This document shows, piece by piece, positions 43,238 to 53,283 of a stretch of DNA of 64,000 bases. Position 1 is the stretch's first letter. Each line of letters begins with the position of its first letter. The stretch covers positions 124,001-188,000 of the forward strand of contig NZ_JNZA01000013.1 in the NCBI RefSeq assembly GCF_000717345.1, given 5' to 3'. The position numbers and the translations under genes are program-made. Source of the stretch: Streptomyces lydicus. Lineage in GTDB: Bacteria; Actinomycetota; Actinomycetes; Streptomycetales; Streptomycetaceae. The notes under the pieces were generated by a model. The model was not told the origin of the DNA and did not search any database. It saw only the letters and a program-made list of their open reading frames with translations.

Positions 43238-44470
43238 ATGCACCCACCGCGCGCGGCGACCGCCGGCCGTACCGCCTCCCCGGCCACCGCACGACTGATC
43301 AACGATCGCCTCGCCCTGCAACTCCTGCAGTCCGACGGTCCCCTGACGGCTGGTCAGCTCAAGGCGATGACCGGACTGTCCCGGCCGACCGTCGCGGACC
43401 TCGTCGAGCGCCTCCAGGAGGCCGGACTGATCGCCGTGGTCGGCGAGAGCGGCGCCCAGCGGCGCGGACCCAACGCCCGGCTCTACGGCATCGTCGCCGA
43501 CCGCGCCCACCTCGTCGGCCTCGATCTGCGCGCGCGCAGCGTCACCGTCGCGGTCGCCGACCTCCTGGGCCGGGTGCGCGCCGAACGCACCGCCCCCGTC
43601 GCCCCGGGCGACGCCCCCGACACTGCCGTCGCCACCGCGCTCGCCACGGTGGACACGGCCCTCGCCGCGGCGGGCGCCGACCGTCCGCACACCGTCGCGG
43701 TCGGTGCCCCCGGCCTGGTCGACCCGGCCACCGGACGGCTCGGCGGCACCGACTGGATCCCCACCTGGCACGCCGCCGTCGTCGCCGAGCTGCGGGCCCG
43801 GACGGCCGTACCGGTCCTGCTGGAGAACGAGGTCAACCTCGCCGCCCTCGCCGAGCAGCGCGAGGGGGCGGCCCGTGACCACGACACCTTCGTGCTGCTC
43901 TGGCTCGGCCACGGCACCGGCGCCGCCGTCGTCCTGGACGGCACCCTGCGCCGGGGCGCCTCCGGCGGCGCCGGCGAGATCGGCTTCCTGCCGGTCCCCG
44001 GCACCGGCGCGCTGCCCTCCGCGACCGGCTGCGACGGCGGCTTCCACTCCCTCGCCGGCTCCGCCGCGATCGCCGCCCTCGCGGCGGAACACGGCATCGA
44101 GCCCCCGCCGGGCGGCGCGCCCGGTGAGGGCGCCCTCGCCGACGCCCCACCCGCCGAGGCCCTCCTCCGTGCCGCGCTGGCCGCCGAGGACACCGGCGCC
44201 GCCTTCCTCGACGCGCTGGCCGCACGGATCGCCCTGGGCGCGGCGGCGGTCTGCGCGGTGCTCGACCCCGGCTGCGTGGTCCTTGGCGGCGAGATCGGCC
44301 GAGCCGGCGGCGAGGCGCTCGCCGGCCGGGTCGCGGACCGGCTCGCCCGGCTCTCCCCGCTGCGCACCGCCGTACGGGCGGGCACCGTCGGCGGCCGGGC
44401 GGTACTGCGCGGCGCGGTGCTCGCCGCCCGCGACGCCGCGCAGAACGAGCTGTTCACCCCGGCCGGCTGA
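43238..44470 (+). CDS. ROK-family transcriptional regulator
   Basis: The 410 residues start with a MarR-like helix-turn-helix (about 20-75, LALQLLQSDGPLTAGQLKAMTGLSRPTVADLVERLQEAGLI) followed by a sugar-kinase-fold domain: VGLDLRARSVTVAVADLLG, VGAPGLVDPATG, LENEVNLAALAEQ and LGHGTGAAVVLDG. The zinc motif CxCGxxGCxE is absent; the equivalent place reads GCDGGFHSLAG, so it probably lacks the structural zinc. It likely represses the divergent transporter and itself until a sugar binds. A CAGAAT six bases before the ATG suggests a leaderless message. Confidence 0.92.
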   Translation: MHPPRAATAGRTASPATARLINDRLALQLLQSDGPLTAGQLKAMTGLSRPTVADLVERLQEAGLIAVVGESGAQRRGPNARLYGIVADRAHLVGLDLRARSVTVAVADLLGRVRAERTAPVAPGDAPDTAVATALATVDTALAAAGADRPHTVAVGAPGLVDPATGRLGGTDWIPTWHAAVVAELRARTAVPVLLENEVNLAALAEQREGAARDHDTFVLLWLGHGTGAAVVLDGTLRRGASGGAGEIGFLPVPGTGALPSATGCDGGFHSLAGSAAIAALAAEHGIEPPPGGAPGEGALADAPPAEALLRAALAAEDTGAAFLDALAARIALGAAAVCAVLDPGCVVLGGEIGRAGGEALAGRVADRLARLSPLRTAVRAGTVGGRAVLRGAVLAARDAAQNELFTPAG

Positions 44471-44477
44471 GCGCCCG

Positions 44478-45257
44478 TCACCCCCGGCGCCGGCCGCCCA
44501 CCCGCTCCGCGAGGAACTCGGCGTAGGTCCGCCGCCCGTCGGCGTGCTCCGGCGTGAGGTTCCCGCCGCGGCGCAGGGCCGCCGCGCCCGCCCCCGGCAG
44601 CCACAGCGGCGCCAGCAGCCGGCGCCGCCCACCCGCCTCCAGCGTCGCGCGGACGAGCTCCCGGGCCCCGAGCACCTCGGGGCCGCCCATGTCCGTGACC
44701 CGCCCGGCCGGCTCGCCGACCGCCAACTCCGCCAGCCGGTCCGCCACTTCGCGCACCTCGACCGGCTGCACCCGGACGCCCGTCGGCACCGGCACCACCG
44801 GCGACCGGGCGCCCGCCTTGATCACGCGGAGCACCAGATCGTGGAACTGCGTCGTCCGCAGCATCGTCCAGCCGATGCCGGACTCCTCGATCAGCCGCTC
44901 CACGGCGAGCTTGGTCCGGTAGTAGCCGATCGGCACCCGGTCCACGCCGACGATCGAGATGTACACCAGGTGCGGCACGCCCGCCGCCCTGGCCGCCTCG
45001 ATGAGGTGCCCGGCCGCCTCCGCGTCGCCGCCGGAGGGTGTCGAGGCGCAGTGCACGATCGCGTCCACCCCCGCCAGCGCCTCGGGCAGGCCGGTGGCGT
45101 CCTGCAGGTCGACGGCGTGCGACCGCAGCCGGGGCCGGTCGGTGCCGGTGTGCGGACGCCGGCTCAGCGAGTGGACGTCGTGGCCGTCGTCGAGCAGCCG
45201 GTCGATCAGGGGCCGCCCGAGCGTGCCCGTGCCGCCGGTCACCAGGATTGTCGCCAT
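44478..45257 (-). CDS. NmrA-like NAD(P)-binding SDR-type protein
   Basis: A 259-residue atypical short-chain dehydrogenase. The dinucleotide loop GGTGTLG is at 8-14, basic SRRP after the second strand favours NADPH, and YYRTK keeps the Tyr-x-x-x-Lys pair. It resembles NmrA/YtfG-type sensors or quinone reductases. ATG 45257 has AAGGA ten bases upstream; a GTG one codon earlier is possible. It ends 7 bp from the convergent ROK gene. Confidence 0.88.
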   Translation of the reverse strand: MATILVTGGTGTLGRPLIDRLLDDGHDVHSLSRRPHTGTDRPRLRSHAVDLQDATGLPEALAGVDAIVHCASTPSGGDAEAAGHLIEAARAAGVPHLVYISIVGVDRVPIGYYRTKLAVERLIEESGIGWTMLRTTQFHDLVLRVIKAGARSPVVPVPTGVRVQPVEVREVADRLAELAVGEPAGRVTDMGGPEVLGARELVRATLEAGGRRRLLAPLWLPGAGAAALRRGGNLTPEHADGRRTYAEFLAERVGGRRRG

Positions 45258-45459
45258 CACGGATCATTCCTTGAGGTGGATGCGTATCTGGAGGGGGCAC
45301 ACGCCCCTGGGGCGCTGTCCCGTTCCCGATATGACGGATCACCCGGCCCGTCCGTGACATCGCGCCGCGCCGGAAGCTGTGAGGCAGCCCACAGCGCTTC
45401 GCCCGCATGGGCCACGATCGGCCGTGGCAGACTGAAGCTGTACTGACATAAAAGCAGCA

Positions 45460-45586
45460 GCGCACTCCGGGGTCGGTGTAATTCCGAACCGGCGGTAACA
45501 GTCCGCGACCCGTCCGCAGCCAGCGGCCGGTTGAGCAGGTGAAATTCCTGCACCGACGGTGAAAGTCCGGATGGGAGGCAGTGCGC
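45460..45586 (+). ncRNA. FMN riboswitch (RFN element)
   Basis: The closing stem is GCGCAC (45460-45465) with GTGCGC (45581-45586). Conserved RFN blocks are all present in order: GGGTCGGTGTAATTCCGA, ACCGGCGGTAACAGTCCGCGACCC, GCCGGTTGAGCAGGTGAAATTCCTGCACCGACGG in pieces, and GTGAAAGTCCGGATGGGAGGCAGT. It precedes the riboflavin operon. Downstream, CCGCC-GTC-GGCGG followed by TTCTTTTGTTT (about 45607-45640) may be a regulated terminator, and ribD starts 155 bases after the aptamer. Confidence 0.95.
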
Positions 45587-45741
45587 GGCGGGCGAGCTTC
45601 GGTACACCGCCGTCGGCGGCGCGTCCGGTTCTTTTGTTTCCGGGCGACTCCTCCTTCGTGCTCGGTGTTCCCGTTGTGTCGTTTCCGCTTCTGTCGTCCA
45701 GACAGCCCCGGAGTCCGTGCCCGATGAGGCAGGAGGACCCG

Positions 45742-46869
45742 GTGGCCACCGCAGCCCCCGTCGAGACCGTGGCGATGCGCCGAGCCATCGAGCTCGCCGC
45801 GCGCGGCCTCGGGCACACCAGCCCCAACCCCGTGGTCGGCTGCGTCGTCCTGGACGCCGAGGGCCGTACGGCCGGCGAAGGCTGGCACGAACGGGCCGGC
45901 GGGCCGCACGCCGAGGTCCACGCGCTGCGCGCCGCGGGTGAGCGGGCCCGGGGCGGCACCGCCGTGCTCACCCTCGAACCCTGCAACCACACCGGCCGCA
46001 CCGGTCCCTGCGCCCGGGCGCTGATCGACGCCGGCGTGGCCCGCGTGGTCTACGCCGTCTCCGACCCCACCCCGACCGCCACCGGCGGCGCCGTCACCCT
46101 GGCCGCGGCCGGCATCGACGTCGAGGGCGGCCTGCTCGCCGACGAGGCGGCGGCCGGCAACGAAGCCTGGCTGACCTCCGTGCTCCGCGGCCGGCCCTTC
46201 GTGCTGTGGAAGTACGCCGCCACCCTCGACGGCCGGATCGCCGCCGCCGACGGCACCAGCCGCTGGATCTCCTCGCCCGAATCGCGCGCCGACGTGCACC
46301 GGCTGCGGGCCGCCGCGGACGCCGTGATCGTCGGCTCCGGCACCGCACGCGCCGACGACCCGCAGCTCGGCGCCCGGATCAGCGGGCTGTCCGACGACGA
46401 GATCAGCCAGCCGCTGCGGGTCGTCGTCGACTCCGGCGCCACCGCCGTGAAGGCCGGTGCCCGCGTCCTGGACGGCACCGCCCCCACCCTCATCGCGGTC
46501 GCCGAGGACGCCGACGCCGCCCACCTCGAAGGGCTCGCCCCGCTCGTACGGCTGCCGCGCGCCGCCGACCGGCGCGGCCTGCACATCCCCGCCCTCCTCC
46601 AGGCGCTCCACCAGCGCGACGTGCGCTCCGTCCTGCTCGAAGGCGGCCCCACGCTCGCCGGTGCGTTCCTCGCCGCCCAGGCCGTCGACAAGGTCGTCGG
46701 CTATCTCGCGCCGGTGCTGCTCGGCGCCGGACCGGCCGCCGTCGGCGACGCCGGAATCACCACCATCGCCCAGGCGTTGCGGCTGGACGTGACCGACACC
46801 GCACGGCTCGGCCCCGACCTGCGCATCACCGCCACGCCCCTCCGTCCCGCCCTCCACGAGGAGAACTGA
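45742..46869 (+). CDS. ribD: Bifunctional riboflavin deaminase / reductase RibD
   Basis: It deaminates and then reduces the pyrimidine intermediate made from GTP. The 375 residues combine a cytidine-deaminase-type domain (zinc ligands His56 in HAEVHAL, Cys81 and Cys90 in EPCNHTGRTGPC) with a DHFR-like reductase domain (KYAATLDGRIAAADGTSRWISSPESR, GGPTLAGAFL). GTG 45742 has a perfect AGGAGG five bases upstream; the frame is open to 45559, but that stretch is riboswitch and leader. It is the first gene of the operon. Confidence 0.94.
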   Translation: MATAAPVETVAMRRAIELAARGLGHTSPNPVVGCVVLDAEGRTAGEGWHERAGGPHAEVHALRAAGERARGGTAVLTLEPCNHTGRTGPCARALIDAGVARVVYAVSDPTPTATGGAVTLAAAGIDVEGGLLADEAAAGNEAWLTSVLRGRPFVLWKYAATLDGRIAAADGTSRWISSPESRADVHRLRAAADAVIVGSGTARADDPQLGARISGLSDDEISQPLRVVVDSGATAVKAGARVLDGTAPTLIAVAEDADAAHLEGLAPLVRLPRAADRRGLHIPALLQALHQRDVRSVLLEGGPTLAGAFLAAQAVDKVVGYLAPVLLGAGPAAVGDAGITTIAQALRLDVTDTARLGPDLRITATPLRPALHEEN

Positions 46870-46870
46870 A

Positions 46871-47506
46871 GTGTTCACCGGAATCGTCGAAGAACTGGGT
46901 GAGGTCGTCGCCATCGAGGACCTCGGTGACGCCGCTCGCTTCCGCCTGCGCGGCCCCGTCGTCACCGAGGACGCCAAGCACGGCGACTCGATCGCCGTCA
47001 ACGGTGTCTGTCTGACGGTCGTGGACACCGCCGACGGGGAGTTCACCGCCGACGTGATGGCCGAGACACTGAACCGCTCCAGCCTGGGCGCGGTGACCCC
47101 CGGCTCGCGGGTCAACCTGGAGCGCCCCATGGCGCTCGGCGGACGGCTCGGCGGGCACCTCGTCCAGGGCCACGTCGACGGCACCGGCACCGTCGTCGAG
47201 CGCACCCCCGCAGAGCACTGGGAACTCGTCAAGGTCGCGCTGCCGGCCGCGCTGTCCCGCTACGTCGTCGAGAAGGGCTCCATCACCGTCGACGGCGTCA
47301 GCCTCACCGTCGTCGAAGCCGGCGACGACTACTTCACCATCAGCCTCATCCCCACCACCCTCGCCCTGACCACCCTGGGCATCAAGAAGGCGGGCGACCC
47401 CGTCAACCTCGAGGTCGACGTCCTCGCCAAGTACGTCGAGCGGCTCCTCGGCCGCGGCTCCGCCGACCTCAAGGACCTCGACGACATCAAGGAGATGGAC
47501 CGGTGA
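46871..47506 (+). CDS. ribE: Riboflavin synthase, alpha subunit
   Basis: It dismutates two lumazines into riboflavin. The 211 residues are two similar barrels: [22 protein letters not shown] and [12 protein letters not shown] in the first; [38 protein letters not shown] in the second. The GTG start lies one base after the ribD stop. The stop overlaps the ribM start by 4 bp. Confidence 0.96.
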   Translation: MFTGIVEELGEVVAIEDLGDAARFRLRGPVVTEDAKHGDSIAVNGVCLTVVDTADGEFTADVMAETLNRSSLGAVTPGSRVNLERPMALGGRLGGHLVQGHVDGTGTVVERTPAEHWELVKVALPAALSRYVVEKGSITVDGVSLTVVEAGDDYFTISLIPTTLALTTLGIKKAGDPVNLEVDVLAKYVERLLGRGSADLKDLDDIKEMDR

Positions 47507-48159
47507 GCGTCCTCGACCCGCTGAACGGCGTGGCCTTCACGGCCTTCGGACAGCACGTCATCTGGTCGGACATGATCGGCAACACCGTCGGTCTGGCCGC
47601 CCTGGCCCTCGGCTGGCGACGATCCATATGGACCTGGCCCGCCCAGTTCCTCTCCGGCGTCATCCTCGTCGCGGCCTACGCCTCCGCCCACCTCAGCGGC
47701 GGCGTCGGCAAGCAACTCCTCGTCATCGGCGTGGCGTTGTGGGGCTGGCGGCAGTGGCAGCGCGGCCGCCGGCAGGCCCAGGACGGCTCGATCGCCGTAC
47801 GCTTCGCCGGCCGGCGCGAGCGCGCCCTGCTGCTCGCCGGCACCGCCCTCGGCACCGCCGCGGTCGGCGGCCTGTTCACCCTCGTCCCGCAGCTGTCCTG
47901 GAACCCCTGGCCGGACGCCTACATCTTCGTCGGCACGCTCGCCGCGATGGTCGCCCAGGCCCGCGGCCTGGTCGAGTTCTGGTTCGCCTGGCTGCTGGTC
48001 GACGTGGTCGGCGTGCCGCTCGCCTTCAGCAGCGGCCTCGTCTTCTCCGGCTTCGTCTACGTCGTCTATCTCGCCCTCGTCGTGTGGGGCATGCGCGACT
48101 GGTGGCTGCGCTCGCGCGCCGCCGCCGACCGCACCGTCCTGGAAGGAGCAGCGGCATGA
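47503..48159 (+). CDS. ribM: Riboflavin transporter RibM (PnuC family)
   Basis: A 218-residue membrane protein with about seven helices and the PnuC-like features [62 protein letters not shown] and GMRDWWL. PnuC proteins take up nicotinamide riboside. The member encoded between ribE and ribBA behind an FMN riboswitch in Streptomyces davawensis was shown to import riboflavin (RibM), so context supports that role. It overlaps both neighbours by 4 bp. Confidence 0.9.
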   Translation: MSVLDPLNGVAFTAFGQHVIWSDMIGNTVGLAALALGWRRSIWTWPAQFLSGVILVAAYASAHLSGGVGKQLLVIGVALWGWRQWQRGRRQAQDGSIAVRFAGRRERALLLAGTALGTAAVGGLFTLVPQLSWNPWPDAYIFVGTLAAMVAQARGLVEFWFAWLLVDVVGVPLAFSSGLVFSGFVYVVYLALVVWGMRDWWLRSRAAADRTVLEGAAA

Positions 48160-49472
48160 CCGCCCTCAAGAGCTGGTACGACACGGACGGTGACTCCCTC
48201 GTCCTCGACCCCGTCGAGCAGGCCGTCGCCGACATCGCAGCGGGCCGCCCCGTGGTCGTCGTGGACGACGAGAACCGCGAGAACGAGGGCGATCTCGTCA
48301 TCGCCGCGGAGAAGGCCACCCCCGAGATCGTCGCCTTCATGATGAGCGAGTGCCGCGGACTGATCTGCGCCCCCATGGAGGGCCCGGAGCTGGACCGGCT
48401 GGAGCTCCCGCAGATGGTCGAGCACAACACCGAGTCGATGCGGACCGCCTTCACGGTCTCCGTCGACGCCACCGCCGCCCACGGCGTCAGCACCGGCATC
48501 TCCGCCGCCGACCGCGCCACCACCCTGCGGCTGCTCGCCGCCGGCGAGTCCGGCCCCGGCGACTTCGTCCGGCCCGGCCACATCTTCCCGCTGCGCGCCC
48601 GGCCGGGCGGCGTACTGGTCCGCAACGGCCACACCGAGGCCGGCGTCGACCTCGCCCGGCTCGCCGGACTGCGGCCGGCCGCCGCCATCGTGGAGATCGC
48701 CGGCGAGGACGGCACGATGCTGCGACTGCCCGAGCTGGTCCCGTTCGCCCGCAAGCACGGCCTGTCGATCATCTCCATCGAGGACCTGATCGCCTACCGG
48801 CAGTCGTCCGAGCCCACCGTCCGCCGCGAGGCCGCCACCCGGCTGCCCACCGCGCACGGCGAGTTCACCGCGTACGGCTACCGTTCCGCCGTCGACGGCG
48901 TGGAACACATCGCGCTGGTCGCCGGCGACCTCGGCGACGGCGAGGACGTCCTGGTCAGGGTCCACTCCGAATGCCTGACCGGCGACATCTTCCACTCGCT
49001 GCGCTGCGACTGCGGCCCCCAGCTGGAGGCATCGCTCCAGCGGATCTCCGAGGCCGGCCGCGGCGTGGTGATCTACCTCCGCGGCCACGAGGGGCGCGGC
49101 ATCGGGCTGCTGTCCAAGCTGCGCGCCTACGAACTCCAGGAGCGCGGCCGCGACACCCTCGACGCCAACCTGGAACTGGGGCTGCCCGCCGACTCCCGCG
49201 ACTACGCCGCGGGCGCGCAGATGCTCCAGGACCTGGGCGTGCGCTCGCTGCGCCTGATGACCAACAACCCCGAGAAGACCGCCGCCCTGGTGCGGCACGG
49301 CCTCACGGTCTCCGGCCGCGAGCCGATGCCCGTCAAGGCCGGTGAGCACAATCTGCGGTACCTGCGCACCAAGCGGGACCGCATGGGCCACGACCTGCCC
49401 TGGCTCGACCCCGGCGCGGGCACCGATTCCCGGACTCCCCCGGGCGTCGCGACCACCTGCGACAACCAGTAA
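48156..49472 (+). CDS. ribBA: Bifunctional DHBP synthase / GTP cyclohydrolase II
   Basis: The 438 residues fuse RibB (about 1-210; [27 protein letters not shown] and [14 protein letters not shown]) with RibA (about 215-415). RibA shows the zinc ligands in [20 protein letters not shown] and [10 protein letters not shown]. It supplies both precursors of riboflavin, from ribulose-5-phosphate and GTP. The ATG overlaps ribM by 4 bp; the AAGGAG site lies inside ribM. The frame is open far upstream but overlaps ribM completely. Confidence 0.97.
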   Translation: MTALKSWYDTDGDSLVLDPVEQAVADIAAGRPVVVVDDENRENEGDLVIAAEKATPEIVAFMMSECRGLICAPMEGPELDRLELPQMVEHNTESMRTAFTVSVDATAAHGVSTGISAADRATTLRLLAAGESGPGDFVRPGHIFPLRARPGGVLVRNGHTEAGVDLARLAGLRPAAAIVEIAGEDGTMLRLPELVPFARKHGLSIISIEDLIAYRQSSEPTVRREAATRLPTAHGEFTAYGYRSAVDGVEHIALVAGDLGDGEDVLVRVHSECLTGDIFHSLRCDCGPQLEASLQRISEAGRGVVIYLRGHEGRGIGLLSKLRAYELQERGRDTLDANLELGLPADSRDYAAGAQMLQDLGVRSLRLMTNNPEKTAALVRHGLTVSGREPMPVKAGEHNLRYLRTKRDRMGHDLPWLDPGAGTDSRTPPGVATTCDNQ

Positions 49473-49520
49473 CCCCAGACGTCACCACCAACCGGCACCA
49501 TCACCCGAACGAGGAGAACC

Positions 49521-50006
49521 GTGAGCGGCAAGGGCGCACCCGAACTGACCGTGAAGAACTGTGGCGACCTGCGGGTGGCCGTCATCGCCGCGCAGTGGCA
49601 CGACAAGGTCATGGACGGCCTGGTCGACGGCGCGCTGCGGGCGCTGACCGAGCTGGGCATCGACGAGCCGACGCTGCTGCGGGTGCCCGGCACCTTCGAG
49701 CTGCCCGTCGTCGCCAAGGTCCTGGCCGGCCGCGGCTACGACGCGGTGGTCGCGCTCGGCGTGGTGATCAGGGGCGGCACGCCGCACTTCGACTACGTCT
49801 GCCAGGGGGTCACCCAGGGCCTGACGCAGGTGGCGGTCGACACCGGCGTCCCCGTCGGCTTCGGCGTACTGACCTGTGACAACGAGGAGCAGGCGCTGGA
49901 CCGGGCCGGCCTGGAGGGCTCCACCGAGGACAAGGGCCACGAAGCGGTCACCGCCGCCGTCGCCACCGCCGCGACCCTGCGCACGGTCTCCGAGCCCTGG
50001 CGCTGA
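49521..50006 (+). CDS. ribH: 6,7-dimethyl-8-ribityllumazine synthase
   Basis: It condenses the RibD and RibB products into lumazine. The 161 residues include [51 protein letters not shown] and [20 protein letters not shown], in the order typical of the icosahedral enzyme. GTG 49521 has GAGGAG eight bases upstream. It is the last gene of the riboflavin operon. Confidence 0.96.
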   Translation: MSGKGAPELTVKNCGDLRVAVIAAQWHDKVMDGLVDGALRALTELGIDEPTLLRVPGTFELPVVAKVLAGRGYDAVVALGVVIRGGTPHFDYVCQGVTQGLTQVAVDTGVPVGFGVLTCDNEEQALDRAGLEGSTEDKGHEAVTAAVATAATLRTVSEPWR

Positions 50007-50065
50007 GCCCACCATTCGAGCCGCTGCGCCGAGCGGTAACGCAACCGCGTAGGGTAGTCACCATC

Positions 50066-50338
50066 ATGTCCAAGAAGACGTTCGAGGAGCTCTTCGCCGA
50101 GCTCCAGCAGAAGGCCGCCACCGGCGACCCCGCCACCTCCCGTACCGCCGAGCTGGTGCAGGCCGGTGTCCATACGATCGGCAAGAAGGTCGTCGAGGAG
50201 GCCGCCGAGGTCTGGATGGCCGCCGAGTACGAATCCCATGAGGCGGCCGCCGAGGAGATCTCGCAGCTCCTCTACCACCTCCAGGTCATGATGGTCGCCA
50301 AGGGCATCTCCCTCGACGACGTCTACGCCCACCTCTGA
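50066..50338 (+). CDS. hisE: Phosphoribosyl-ATP pyrophosphatase
   Basis: It performs the second step of histidine synthesis. The 90 residues carry the MazG-like helical fold with [16 protein letters not shown] and [25 protein letters not shown] ends ten bases before the ATG, so the message has almost no leader and no Shine-Dalgarno is visible. hisG follows 51 bp later; both are separate from the main his operon, as is usual in Streptomyces. Confidence 0.95.
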   Translation: MSKKTFEELFAELQQKAATGDPATSRTAELVQAGVHTIGKKVVEEAAEVWMAAEYESHEAAAEEISQLLYHLQVMMVAKGISLDDVYAHL

Positions 50339-50389
50339 TCACCCCCGCCTTCACCCCAACACCTCTCAGCTGCAAAGGAACTCGCTCTC

Positions 50390-51238
50390 ATGCTGCGCAT
50401 CGCTGTCCCCAACAAGGGTTCACTGTCCGAGCCTGCGTCGGCGATGCTGCATGAGGCCGGCTACCGCCAGCGCAAGGACCGCAGGGAACTGGTCCTGGTC
50501 GACGCCGAGAACGAGGTCGAGTTCTTCTTCCTCCGCCCGCGCGACATCGCGGTCTACGTCGGCTCCGGCAAGCTCGACATCGGCATCACCGGCCGTGACC
50601 TGCTGCTGGACTCCGGCTCGCCGGCCGAGGAGATCATGCAGCTGGGCTTCGCCGGCTCGACGTTCCGCTACGCCACCCGCCCCGGCACCGCCAAGGACGT
50701 CACCGAGTTCGGCGGCATGACCATCGCCACCTCGTTCTCCGGCCTGGTCACCCAGCACCTCGCCGACAACGGCGTGGACGCCTCGGTGGTCCACCTCGAC
50801 GGAGCGGTGGAGACCGCCATCCAGCTCGGTGTCGCCGAGATCATCGCGGACGTGGTCGAGACCGGCACCACCCTGCGCAACGCCGGCCTGGAGATCATCG
50901 GCGAGCCGATCCTCAAGTCCGAGGCCGTGGTCATCCGCGGCACCGGCGCGCCGGACGACGACCCGAAGGTCCGCCAGTTCCTCCGCCGTATGCAGGGCGT
51001 CCTGGTGGCCCGCCGGTACGTGATGATGGACTACGACATCCGCGTCGAGCACGTGGAGAAGGCCGTCGCCCTCACGCCGGGCCTGGAGTCGCCGACCGTC
51101 TCCCCGCTGCACCACGAGGGCTGGGTCGCGGTCCGCTCGATGGTCCCGTCCAAGGACGCCCAGCGCATCATGGACGAGCTCTACGACCTCGGCGCCCGCG
51201 CGATCCTGACCACCGGCATCCACGCCTGCCGGCTCTGA
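50390..51238 (+). CDS. hisG: ATP phosphoribosyltransferase, long form
   Basis: It catalyses the first, feedback-inhibited step of histidine synthesis. The 282 residues start LRIAVPNKGSLSEPA; DIGITGRDLLLDSG, GAVETAIQLGVAEIIADVVETGTTLRNAGL is the PRPP site. The C-terminal 75 residues (VEKAVALTPGLESPTVSPL, GARAILTTGIHACRL) form the regulatory ACT-like domain that binds histidine, so HisZ is not needed. AAAGGAAC precedes the ATG. Confidence 0.96.
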   Translation: MLRIAVPNKGSLSEPASAMLHEAGYRQRKDRRELVLVDAENEVEFFFLRPRDIAVYVGSGKLDIGITGRDLLLDSGSPAEEIMQLGFAGSTFRYATRPGTAKDVTEFGGMTIATSFSGLVTQHLADNGVDASVVHLDGAVETAIQLGVAEIIADVVETGTTLRNAGLEIIGEPILKSEAVVIRGTGAPDDDPKVRQFLRRMQGVLVARRYVMMDYDIRVEHVEKAVALTPGLESPTVSPLHHEGWVAVRSMVPSKDAQRIMDELYDLGARAILTTGIHACRL

Positions 51239-51284
51239 CCGCGCCGCACCGCCCCACCCCTCCCCACGACGGAAGACCGACGAC

Positions 51285-51749
51285 GTGTCCTCGGCATCCC
51301 CCGCCCCGCTCCCCGGCCTCCCGGTGACGTTCCGGCCGACCCGCACCCGGGTCGTCCTGTACGCCGTCGGCCTCGCCCAGCTCGCCGCCCTCACGGCGAT
51401 CGCGCTGGCGCTGCCGGCGCTGACCGGCGGCGAACGGATCAGCTTCATCGTCACCGGACTGCTGGTGGGCGCCGTCCTCCTGCTGCTCAGCCGCCCCAGG
51501 GTGGTCGCACGGCAGGAGGGCGTCACGGTCGTCAACCTCACCACCAGGCGGGAGCTGGCCTGGGCGCAGATCGTCCGGGTCAACCTCCGGCAGGGTGACC
51601 CGTGGGTCCACCTCGACCTCGCCGACGGAACCAGCCTGCCCGCCATGGGCATCCAGCCCGGCATCGCCAGGGAACAGGCCCTCCGCGACGCCCGGGCACT
51701 GCGCGACCTCACCGACAAGCATGGTGCGCTCCACCACACGGCCGGATGA
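51285..51749 (+). CDS. Membrane protein with bacterial PH domain
   Basis: The 154 residues have two adjacent membrane helices (about 23-45 and 50-68). A PH-like domain (about 70-140) with VVARQEGVTVVNLTTRRELAWAQIVRVNLRQGDPWVHLDLADG follows. This arrangement is common in actinobacteria, without a known function. The gene follows hisG by 46 bp and may be co-transcribed with it. Confidence 0.88.
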   Translation: MSSASPAPLPGLPVTFRPTRTRVVLYAVGLAQLAALTAIALALPALTGGERISFIVTGLLVGAVLLLLSRPRVVARQEGVTVVNLTTRRELAWAQIVRVNLRQGDPWVHLDLADGTSLPAMGIQPGIAREQALRDARALRDLTDKHGALHHTAG

Positions 51750-51924
51750 GCCTGCCCTTATCCGGGCCCTCCTGTTTACTCTGTTTCCCGGGGCGCGTGC
51801 CCGCGCCCTGCCCCTCTGTGGGCCCACCGCGACCCGAGGAGTGACTCCCTCCGGCAATGGACGGATCGTCCTGTAGTACCTGCGCCGCCCCTCCCCAACC
51901 CCCGCACACCACGGAGGCGGCGGC

Positions 51925-53283
51925 ATGACCGGCCCCCTGCTGCTGCTCGCGGCAGCCCTCGTGCTGATCCTCGCCAACGGCTTCTTCGTCGCCGCCGAGT
52001 TCGGACTCGTCACCGTCGAGAAGGCGGACGCCGAACGGGCCGCGGCGGACGGCGACCGCCGCGCCCGCACCGTCGTCTCCGCGCTGCGGGAACTCTCCTT
52101 CCAGCTGTCGGGCACCCAACTCGGCATCACGATCACCTCCTTGGTGGTCGGCATGCTCGCCGAGCCGGCGCTCGCCGAACTGCTGGCCGGCCCGCTGCTG
52201 GCGACCGGCCTGCCCAAGGGCGCGGTCCCCGGCATCGCCGTCGTCCTCGGCATGCTGCTGGCCTCCGCCGTCCAGATGGTCGTCGGCGAGCTGGTGCCGA
52301 AGAACTGGGCGGTCTCCAAGCCGCTGCAGGTCGCCAGCCTCGTCGCCGGCCCGCAGCAGGCGTTCTCCCGCTTCTTCCGCCCGGTGATCACCCTGCTGAA
52401 CACCGTCGCCAACCGACTGGTCCGCGCCCTGGGCGTGGAGCCGACCGACGAGCTGGCCTCCGCCCGCACGCCCGGCGAATTGGTCTCGCTCGCCCGGCAC
52501 TCCGCCCGGGCCGGCGCCATCGAACAGGACACCGCCGACCTCTTCGTGCGCACCCTGTCGCTGGGCGACCTGACCGCGGAGAACGTCATGACACCGCGGG
52601 TGCGGGTCAGCGCCCTCCAGTCGACCGCGACCGCTGAGGACGTGGTGAACCTGACCCGCGCCACCGGCCTGTCCCGGTTCCCCGTCTACCACGCCCGCCT
52701 CGACGAGGTCGTCGGCATGGTGCACCTGAAGGACGCCCTGGCAGTGCCCGCGGACGACCGGCTGCGCACCCCCGTGGGGCGGATCGCGATGGCGCCGCTG
52801 CTGGTGCCGGAGACGCTGCCGGTGCAGCCGCTGCTGGAGCGGCTGCGCAGCGAACAGCCGATCGCGGTGGTCGTCGACGAGTACGGCGGCACGGCCGGCG
52901 TGGTCACGCTGGAGGACATCATCGAGGAACTCGTCGGCGAGGTCCGCGACGAGCACGACGGCGTGGATCTGCCCGAATTGGGACAGGCTCCGCCCGAGGA
53001 GGGCCGTCCCGCCTGGGACGCCGACGGCGGCTGCCGGGTGGACACCCTGCGCAAGATCGGCCTGGACGCCCCGGAAGGACCGTACGAGACGGTGGCAGGA
53101 CTGGTGGCACACATACTCGGCCGGATCCCGGCCCCCGGCGACACCGCGGAACTCGACGGCTGGCGGCTGCGGGTGCGGCTGGTGTCCCACCACCGCGCCG
53201 AGCGGATAAGGCTCGTCCGGACGGCACCGGCCCCGTCGGCCGCCCGGGAGCCCGCCGCGGTGGGCGCGGAGGTCGCCCGATGA
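51925..53283 (+). CDS. CNNM/CorC-type (hemolysin C family) membrane protein
   Basis: The 452 residues show the full domain order: DUF21/CNNM with about four helices (1-190; LVLILANGFFVAAEFGLV, VVGELVPKN), a CBS pair (about 210-335; NVMTPRVRVSALQ, FPVYHARLDEVVGMVHLKD, VVVDEYGGTAGVVTLEDIIEELVGEV) and a CorC_HlyC domain (about 345-430). Such proteins are linked to magnesium or sodium export. The stop overlaps the start of a paralogue by 4 bp. The 175 bp upstream hold no gene. Confidence 0.93.
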   Translation: MTGPLLLLAAALVLILANGFFVAAEFGLVTVEKADAERAAADGDRRARTVVSALRELSFQLSGTQLGITITSLVVGMLAEPALAELLAGPLLATGLPKGAVPGIAVVLGMLLASAVQMVVGELVPKNWAVSKPLQVASLVAGPQQAFSRFFRPVITLLNTVANRLVRALGVEPTDELASARTPGELVSLARHSARAGAIEQDTADLFVRTLSLGDLTAENVMTPRVRVSALQSTATAEDVVNLTRATGLSRFPVYHARLDEVVGMVHLKDALAVPADDRLRTPVGRIAMAPLLVPETLPVQPLLERLRSEQPIAVVVDEYGGTAGVVTLEDIIEELVGEVRDEHDGVDLPELGQAPPEEGRPAWDADGGCRVDTLRKIGLDAPEGPYETVAGLVAHILGRIPAPGDTAELDGWRLRVRLVSHHRAERIRLVRTAPAPSAAREPAAVGAEVAR

